Shown here: positions 34,540-39,455 of the stretch, one piece after another | How the letters are laid out: every line of letters starts with the position of its first letter | How positions within the stretch are numbered: the first letter of the stretch is position 1 | Assembly (NCBI GenBank): GCA_024697645.1 | Contig: JAILFH010000002.1 | Location: forward strand, 1 to 39,455 | DNA: 39,455 nucleotides | Direction: 5' to 3' | Origin: Prevotella sp. | GTDB taxonomy: Bacteria; Bacteroidota; Bacteroidia; Bacteroidales; Bacteroidaceae | Translations under genes and position numbers: made by a program | The notes under the pieces: generated by a model | Databases searched by the model: none | What the model was told of the DNA's origin: nothing | What the model saw: the letters and a program-made list of their open reading frames with translations, nothing else

Positions 34540-35760
34540 AATTCGGCGAAGCCAAAGTACGAATAAGTGAGCACCAACGGAGCGCAAGAAGCCCAATTGG
34601 CTTCTGCAGCACCCGTGTTGAGAAGTGTTGAGAGATGTTGAGAAAGGTTCAGATTGGCTATGAGTAGTTATGAATAGTTCTAAGTAGTTCATTTACAACG
34701 GAAATAAACGAAAATAATCGGAAAACACGGAAATTTATATTGATTGGGCATTGGGATAGCCCTTTGGGCTAGAAATCTTTCAAAAGTCGCTTCGCGAGAT
34801 TTGAGCACTCCCCGATGGGGAAGCGGCGTAAGCCAAAGGGGACGCATTAGATACGCTTCGCGTAGAAATCATTCAAAAGTCGCTACGCGAGAAATATACG
34901 GCGCTCTTATCGCGCCTATCTACGGCTGGAAGTGTCTGCCTCGCATTCCCCTCCTTCGGGAAGGAGGGGTGGAGCGAAGCGGGGGGTGGTAGCGAACCAT
35001 TCTGAACCAATCATAACTATTCTGAACCATTCTTAACCACGCGAAGCGTCTTGTCGCCCTACAGGGGCAAAAGATTTATTTTCAAGAATTAGTGAATTTA
35101 AGAATTGTCACCACTTTGAATTAATGAGAATTTGACATTTGAGCGTTCCCCAAAGGGGAAGCGGCCTAAGCCAAAGGGGTTTCAGAAGACAACCATAACA
35201 ACAGATGACAAATTTATAGATTCCGAAAAACTACGAAATAGGGCAAAACTTACGAAAACGGTTAGCGAAAGGATGGCCGCATTACCAAAGTAACAAGGTA
35301 ACAAAGTAACAAGAACAAAACTTGAAACCTGAATTTTCGTGCAAACCGAACGCAAAGAGAACTTGTTTTCATTTGCTGAGGTGCCGCCGAAAATCACGAC
35401 AGAATGTCGTAAACCTGAAACTTGTAAACTTGTGAAACTTATGTACTTGAACTTATGTCTCTTTTCGAAACTTAAAAACTTGTGTACTTTTGTTTTAAAC
35501 AAGTCAGCAGGCGAAGCACTTTGCACTTTGAACATTGAACATTGAACATTGAACTGCCCGAAGGGCCTTGGGCGAAGCCCTTATCGGTGAACGATAATCC
35601 GTGTCATTTATGACTTAAGAAACATCTGTGTCATCCGTGGTTAAGAAAGTTAACAAGGCTGAAGCCCCGTCCTCTCTTTCCGCCACAAAGCAAATCATAT
35701 TTGTGAATTGTGAATTGTAATCTGTGAATTGTAATTTGTAACCTGTAATTTATTATTTGT
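34540..35760. repeat. 1.2 kb mosaic of intergenic repeat modules
   Basis: In the divergent gap: GAGAAGTGTTGAGA array, TATGAGTAGTTATGAATAG words, two hairpin-AGAAATC elements (34757-34777, 34852-34870), TCCCCGATGGGGA and AAGCGGCGTAAGCC, CGGCGCtcttatcGCGCC (~34900), CCTCCTTCGGGAAGGAGGGG, then GAACCATTCTGAACC words, TTTGAGCGTTCCCC-aaa-GGGGAAGCGGCC (35138), an inverted copy of the TTGTCATCAGTTG / GTTACTTTGG segment (35195-35310), AAACTTGTAAACTTGTG array, AACATTGAACATTG array, GCCCGAAGGGC, GGGCGAAGCCC, the GGTGAACGATAATCCGTG module and TGTGAATTGTAATC array. No convincing gene; the 117-residue minus-strand frame at 35182-35535 is repeat-derived. Confidence 0.8.
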
Positions 35761-35844
35761 ACTTTTTTCCTCCTCCCGTGCAACTTTTCCCCCACTCCAT
35801 TCGTCTAACTAATAAATTCATAACAATTCAAACCACTGAGACTC

Positions 35845-36564
35845 ATGAACAAATCAGCAAAAATCATGACCGCCCTGCTCCTCAGCGGGCTCACATTCTC
35901 GAGTTGCGTACGATTCAATCGCACCATCGACATCAGTAAAGAAAAGGTTGAAGTAGTCAACCGTAACTACAAGGAAATCAGCACGTTCGAGCGCATCTAC
36001 GTCGACGCCGCTTGCGAAATTGAATACACGCAAAGCGACACGACAAGCGTCACTGCTACAGGTGACAAGGATGATCTCGACGCACTGATGGTGAAAGTAG
36101 AAGACGGCAAACTCATCATCAAGTTCAAGCAGACCAAGAACATCTCTCGCATCTCCGACATTGACGACATCAAGTTCGTAATTTCCTCGCCCGATCTGAT
36201 TGAAGTTAACATGCGCGGTGCAGGCGAGTTCGAGACCCAGGGCGTTGTTGACACCGACACGCTCCGCCTGCTGCTCAAGGGTGCAGGCCAAGTGGACATC
36301 GACCACCTCATCTGCGACCGCCTCGAGACCACCCTCCACGGGACAGGCAACTTCGACTTCGACGACATCACCTGTCAGAGTGCCCTCATCGAGTTGAAGG
36401 GCGTCGGCAATATCAAGGCCAACTTCACTAGCGGTGGCGATGTCGAAGCCAACCTGAAGGGTGTCGGCAACATCGAGATCGAAGGTAACATCCGAGCCAT
36501 TTCCAAGTCCGTCAAGGGCACCGGCAACATCCAGATCGACGCGCTTGTGGAGCAATCCAATTAG
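35845..36564 (+). CDS. DUF2807 (head GIN domain) lipoprotein, copy 1
   Basis: 239 residues with lipobox FSSC (C21). The mature protein is a beta-helix-like DUF2807/GIN domain: FERIYVDAACEIEYTQS at ~48-64, FVISSPDLIEVNMRGAGEFETQG, then regular turns with G-x-G-N/Q (KGAGQVDID, HGTGNFDFD, KGVGNIKAN, KGVGNIEIE, KGTGNIQID) at ~20-residue spacing. Function is unknown; the fold resembles adhesin-type beta-solenoids. About 40 percent similar by eye to the next gene. Confidence 0.9.
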   Translation: MNKSAKIMTALLLSGLTFSSCVRFNRTIDISKEKVEVVNRNYKEISTFERIYVDAACEIEYTQSDTTSVTATGDKDDLDALMVKVEDGKLIIKFKQTKNISRISDIDDIKFVISSPDLIEVNMRGAGEFETQGVVDTDTLRLLLKGAGQVDIDHLICDRLETTLHGTGNFDFDDITCQSALIELKGVGNIKANFTSGGDVEANLKGVGNIEIEGNIRAISKSVKGTGNIQIDALVEQSN

Positions 36565-36569
36565 TCCCC

Positions 36570-36925
36570 CCGTTCCTAGTTAAAGGTTCAAAGTTCAAAG
36601 TCGCCGCCACGGGTGGTAGCGAAAAGTTCAAGGTTCAAGAGTTCAACGATTTATTAAAATCAAGAATTTAAGAATTTAAGAATTTTCTCCTGCAGCAGAT
36701 GAATTGACAAGAATTAGAGATTTGGCGCTTGAATCGCGCCTTGCAACATTGAACTTTGAACATTGAACATTGAACTGCCCGAAGGGCCTTGGGCGAAGTC
36801 CTTATCGGTGAACGAAAATCCGTGACATTTATGACTTAAGAAATATCTGTGTCATCCGTGGTTAAAAAGTTAGAGGACTGGGCATATCTCTTGCCCCTTG
36901 CCCCCTGCCCCTTGCCCCTTTAAAA
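36570..36925. repeat. Mosaic intergenic repeat between the DUF2807 paralogues
   Basis: GGTTCAAAGTTCAAAG array from 36582, CAAGAATTTAAGAATTTAAG, the GGCGC-ttgaatc-GCGCC hairpin, ACATTGAACATTG array, GCCCGAAGGGC, GGTGAACGAAAATCCGTG module and a GCCCCTTGCCCC array. It matches 35540-35650 in order, so it may have been copied with the flanking gene duplication or placed by the general repeat process. No gene. Confidence 0.8.
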
Positions 36926-36953
36926 ATACAATCACCAAAAAAATAACAGACTT

Positions 36954-37664
36954 ATGAGTAAGAAAAGTATTATCGCAATCAGCATGCTCCTCGCCGCAGT
37001 CCTCGTCGGCAGTTGCACATCCAAGTCAAACAACGCCAAGATGAGTCGCGACAAGGTCACCCTCCGACAGAAGATTGAGCCCTTCGAGCGCATCGTCGTC
37101 GACATCGCGGGTAACGTCACCTACACCCAGAGCCACTCCACGAAACTCACTATCTACAGCAACAACAAAGAGTTGGCAAATGCAGTGAAGATCGAAAACG
37201 AGGACGGCACGCTCCACCTCTCCTTCGACAACGACAAACTCCCCTCGGGCATCGACATCAGCACTTCGTTGAAGGTGCAAGTCAGTTCACCCGACCTGAT
37301 TGGCGTCGACCTCAAAGGTGCAGGAAAGTTCGAGACCCAGGGCATTGTCGACACCGACACCCTCCTCATCCAGATGGAAGGTGGTGGCAGAGTCAATACC
37401 GACCGCATCGTCTGCGACCGCTTCCAAGCCGACCTGCTCGGTGCAGGCAAGATGGAACTCGGTCCCATTGAGACCCAGCAGTCAGAGATCAACCTGAGGG
37501 GCGTTGGTAAGATTGATGCCGACTTCACCGACTGCGATGTCCTCAACTGCCTTATCGAAGGTGTGGGCAAGATCAAACTCACGGGTAAGGTCCAGAAGTG
37601 GAATTCAAAGATTGAAGGCGCAGGCAAGGTCGACGTCGATGGCCTCCGCGTTACCGAACAATAA
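36954..37664 (+). CDS. DUF2807 (head GIN domain) lipoprotein, copy 2
   Basis: 236 residues with lipobox LVGSC (C21). Same plan as the preceding paralogue: FERIVVDIAGNVTYTQS, VSSPDLIGVDLKGAGKFETQG followed by VDTDTL, then G-x-G-K turns (MEGGGRVNT, LGAGKMELG, RGVGKIDAD, EGVGKIKLT, EGAGKVDVD). Copy 1 mostly has N or Q after the second Gly; this copy mostly has K, so the exposed ladder is basic rather than amide. Likely surface or periplasmic; function unknown. Confidence 0.9.
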   Translation: MSKKSIIAISMLLAAVLVGSCTSKSNNAKMSRDKVTLRQKIEPFERIVVDIAGNVTYTQSHSTKLTIYSNNKELANAVKIENEDGTLHLSFDNDKLPSGIDISTSLKVQVSSPDLIGVDLKGAGKFETQGIVDTDTLLIQMEGGGRVNTDRIVCDRFQADLLGAGKMELGPIETQQSEINLRGVGKIDADFTDCDVLNCLIEGVGKIKLTGKVQKWNSKIEGAGKVDVDGLRVTEQ

Positions 37665-37679
37665 GCTGCGGGCTTCGCC

Positions 37680-38520
37680 CTCGCCCGTGTTGAGAAGTGT
37701 TGAGATTTGAGCGTTCCCATTGGGAAAGCGGCTTAAGCCAAAGGGGCTTCAGATTTGAGCACTCCCCATTGGGAAGCGGCTTAAGCCAAAGGGTTTCCGA
37801 AGAACTGCTGAGTTCCGCCGTTGGCGGGCGTTAGAAAACAAAAGAAAACAAGAAAAAACAGTTAAAAACATTTGGCGCGTTGCGCCAGGTATTACGCTAA
37901 CGCGACATAAAAAAACCGCAGACCAAACGAGGCTGAGTTTTAAGTAATCAAAAAACGGGCTGAAAGCCCAGCAAGCACACAGCCCAGGGCAGCGCCCTGG
38001 GTTTATAGATGAACAACAAATATTCGCCCTACAGGGGCAAAAGATTTTTTATAATCAAGAATTAGAGATTTAGAGATTTGAGCATTCCCCGTTGGGGAAG
38101 CGGCGTAAGCCAAAGGGGACGCATTGGATGGGCTTCGCCCAGAAATCTTTCAAAAGTCGCTTCGCGAGAAATATACGGCGCTCTTATCGCGCCTATCTAC
38201 GGCTGGAAGTGTCTACCTCGCATTCCCCTCCTCCGGGGAGGAGGGGTGGAGCGAAGCGAGGGGTGGTAGCGGTGTAATTCTCCAATTTCCATTTTCAAAT
38301 TTCCATTCGAATGTTACTTTGGAAACGGCCGCCAACGGCGGAACATGTCCTCGTTTTGCCTTTTTCGCTTTTTTCGGAATCAATTAATTTTCCGAGATTT
38401 CCGAACTTTTCTGTTTATTTCCGTTGTAAAAAAAAATGCCCTGCGACTTCCGCCGCAGAGCAAATCATATTTGTAATCTGTAATCTGTAATCTGTAAATT
38501 GTAATCTGTAATCTGTAACC
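37680..38520. repeat. Mosaic intergenic repeat block, convergent gap
   Basis: Contains GGGCTTCGCCC, GAGAAGTGTTGAGA words, two tandem GAGCGTTCCC/GCGGCTTAAGCC modules (37706-37800), GCCGTTGGCGGGC, GAAAACAAGAAAAAAC words, GGCGCGTTGCGCC, GGGCAGCGCCC, TCCCCGTTGGGGA plus AAGCGGCGTAAGCC (38086), a TGGGC-TTC-GCCCA hairpin-AGAAATC element (38129), ~130 bp almost identical to 34870-34995, a CAAATTTCCATTCGAATG segment, and a GTAATCT array (38468-38518) ending beside the LRR gene stop. No gene. Confidence 0.8.
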
Positions 38521-39455
38521 CTACTCCTTCCCCAGAATGATATTCACCAGAGAAGTCACGTCGGCTATGGTGTAAGTGCCGTCACCATTCAAATCGGCAG
38601 CACCGTAGCTGTAGTTGTTGGCCACCGTAGCCTTGCCCAGAATAATATTCACCAACGCCGTCACATCCGCAATCGACACAGTGCCGTCGCGGTTCACATC
38701 ACCAGGTATAACTCTCGTGAAGTAGCCCCGCTCGCCCGGATTGGCGTAGGTGGCATCGATGTAATCCGCGTCATAGGCAAATCCTTGTCCGCCCACCAGA
38801 TTGGTGCAGTCTTTGAACATATAGTCGCTGTTTGTCACCGTCCAGGTGCCATTGCAGTAGATGGTGGCAAGGCTTGTGCATCCTGAGAACATAGACGTCG
38901 TATAATTTAAGTTCTGAGTGTTGAAACCGCTTACGTCGAGCGAGGCCAGGTTAGAGCATTGATAGAACATTTCCTGCATGTTCACCACCTTCGCCGTGTT
39001 GAAGTGGCTGAGGTCGAGTGAGGTCAGAGCGCATTTATCAAACATATACGCCATAGACGTTACATTCTGAGTATCGAAACCGCTCACGTTCAACGAGGCC
39101 AGCTGAGAGCATCCACTGAACATATTGGCCATGTTCTCCACCTTCGCCGTATTGAAGTGGCTGAGGTCGAGTGAGGTCAGACCGCTGCCATGAAACATAT
39201 ACGACATATCCGTCACATTTGCCGTGTTGAAATGGCTGAGGTCGAGCGAGGTCAGACCGGAACAATCACAAAACATTTCAGACATGTTGGTGACGTTCGC
39301 TGTGCCGAAACCTGAACCGCTCAGGTCGAGCGAGGTCAGGCTGGAGCATCCATAGAACATTTCAGCCATGTTGGTGACGCTCCGCGTGTCGAAACTGCCG
39401 CCTACATTGAGCGAAGTCAGATTCGAGCATCCATAGAACATACCCTGCATGTTGG
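38521..39455 (-). CDS. BspA-type LRR (DUF285) protein with C-terminal dockerin-like repeats, 5' part outside window
   Basis: Partial: the frame is still open at the window end (311 codons visible). Counting from the Met at 39450, residues ~1-215 are ~23-25-residue DUF285/BspA-type repeats of the pattern MFxGCSxLTSLDLSxFxTxxVTNM; two units are one residue short (MFHGSGLTSL, MFDKCALTSL). After a linker come two dockerin-like calcium loops, GDVNRDGTVSIADVTALVNIILGK and ADLNGDGTYTIADVTSLVNIILGK (249-309), with D-x-N-x-D-G spacing. BspA-like proteins bind host proteins or other bacteria. The dockerin-like end replaces a T9SS sorting domain and its partner is unknown. Confidence 0.9.
   Translation of the reverse strand, partial: NMQGMFYGCSNLTSLNVGGSFDTRSVTNMAEMFYGCSSLTSLDLSGSGFGTANVTNMSEMFCDCSGLTSLDLSHFNTANVTDMSYMFHGSGLTSLDLSHFNTAKVENMANMFSGCSQLASLNVSGFDTQNVTSMAYMFDKCALTSLDLSHFNTAKVVNMQEMFYQCSNLASLDVSGFNTQNLNYTTSMFSGCTSLATIYCNGTWTVTNSDYMFKDCTNLVGGQGFAYDADYIDATYANPGERGYFTRVIPGDVNRDGTVSIADVTALVNIILGKATVANNYSYGAADLNGDGTYTIADVTSLVNIILGKE

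Noticed and set aside
35182..35535. 117-codon minus-strand frame
   Set aside because: It runs through repeat modules also seen non-coding at 28000-28150 and 30300-30400.
1..39455. tRNA or rRNA genes
   Set aside because: No stretch showed the T-loop GGTTCGAAT-type motif with a matching acceptor stem, nor any rRNA-like segment, on either strand by eye.

Overview
The window looks like chromosomal DNA from a member of the Bacteroidales, most likely Prevotellaceae (Prevotella in the broad sense). Reasons: several promoters fit the Bacteroidetes pattern TTTG-N19/20-TAnnTTTG; many products are typical of the phylum (PCMD lipoprotein plus porin, DUF2807 lipoproteins, GH2 enzyme with signal peptide, S9B and S37 exopeptidases, LRR protein with a dockerin-like end); and strong Shine-Dalgarno sites are rare. 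No rRNA, tRNA, CRISPR array, transposase or phage gene was found.

Layout. 1-870: AT-rich, non-coding, with a hairpin, a ~100 bp tandem array and a 22 bp tandem array. 874-7412 (minus): flavin reductase-like protein, half-size AbgT-like membrane protein, response regulator, a 1210-residue unorthodox sensor kinase, KDPG aldolase and a 45-residue DUF4177-like protein. 7486-11298: KDG kinase (minus), divergent from a LacI-type regulator and altronate dehydratase (plus). With the aldolase these form the lower hexuronate (galacturonate/pectin) route to pyruvate and glyceraldehyde-3-phosphate. 11444-14806: a LysM glucosaminidase, then a tight folK-like / M64 peptidase / TPR operon. 15086-17584: GH2 glycosidase. 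17726-17853: an apparent promoter-to-terminator small RNA. 18684-22449: a four-gene envelope operon (lipoprotein, DUF4468-like, PCMD lipoprotein, beta-barrel) behind a structured leader. 22556-23316: rplU-rpmA. 23862-34444 (minus): YqaA/DedA-like protein, small ORF, polytopic membrane protein, purD, S37 tripeptidyl peptidase, DPP IV, and an RlmL-like methyltransferase with an RGG-like tail. 35845-37664: two DUF2807 lipoproteins. 38521-39455: 3' part of a BspA-type LRR gene ending in dockerin-like repeats.

The most unusual content is non-coding. From about 14.9 kb onward, nearly every larger intergenic gap is built from a limited set of modules reused in different orders and both orientations. 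They are dense in tiny perfect hairpins whose stems change while pairing is kept, often with the GCGAAGC mini-hairpin core. Degenerate 7-10 nt tandem arrays sit directly against the stop codons of several genes. Together these suggest an actively copied, structure-selected intergenic repeat system.
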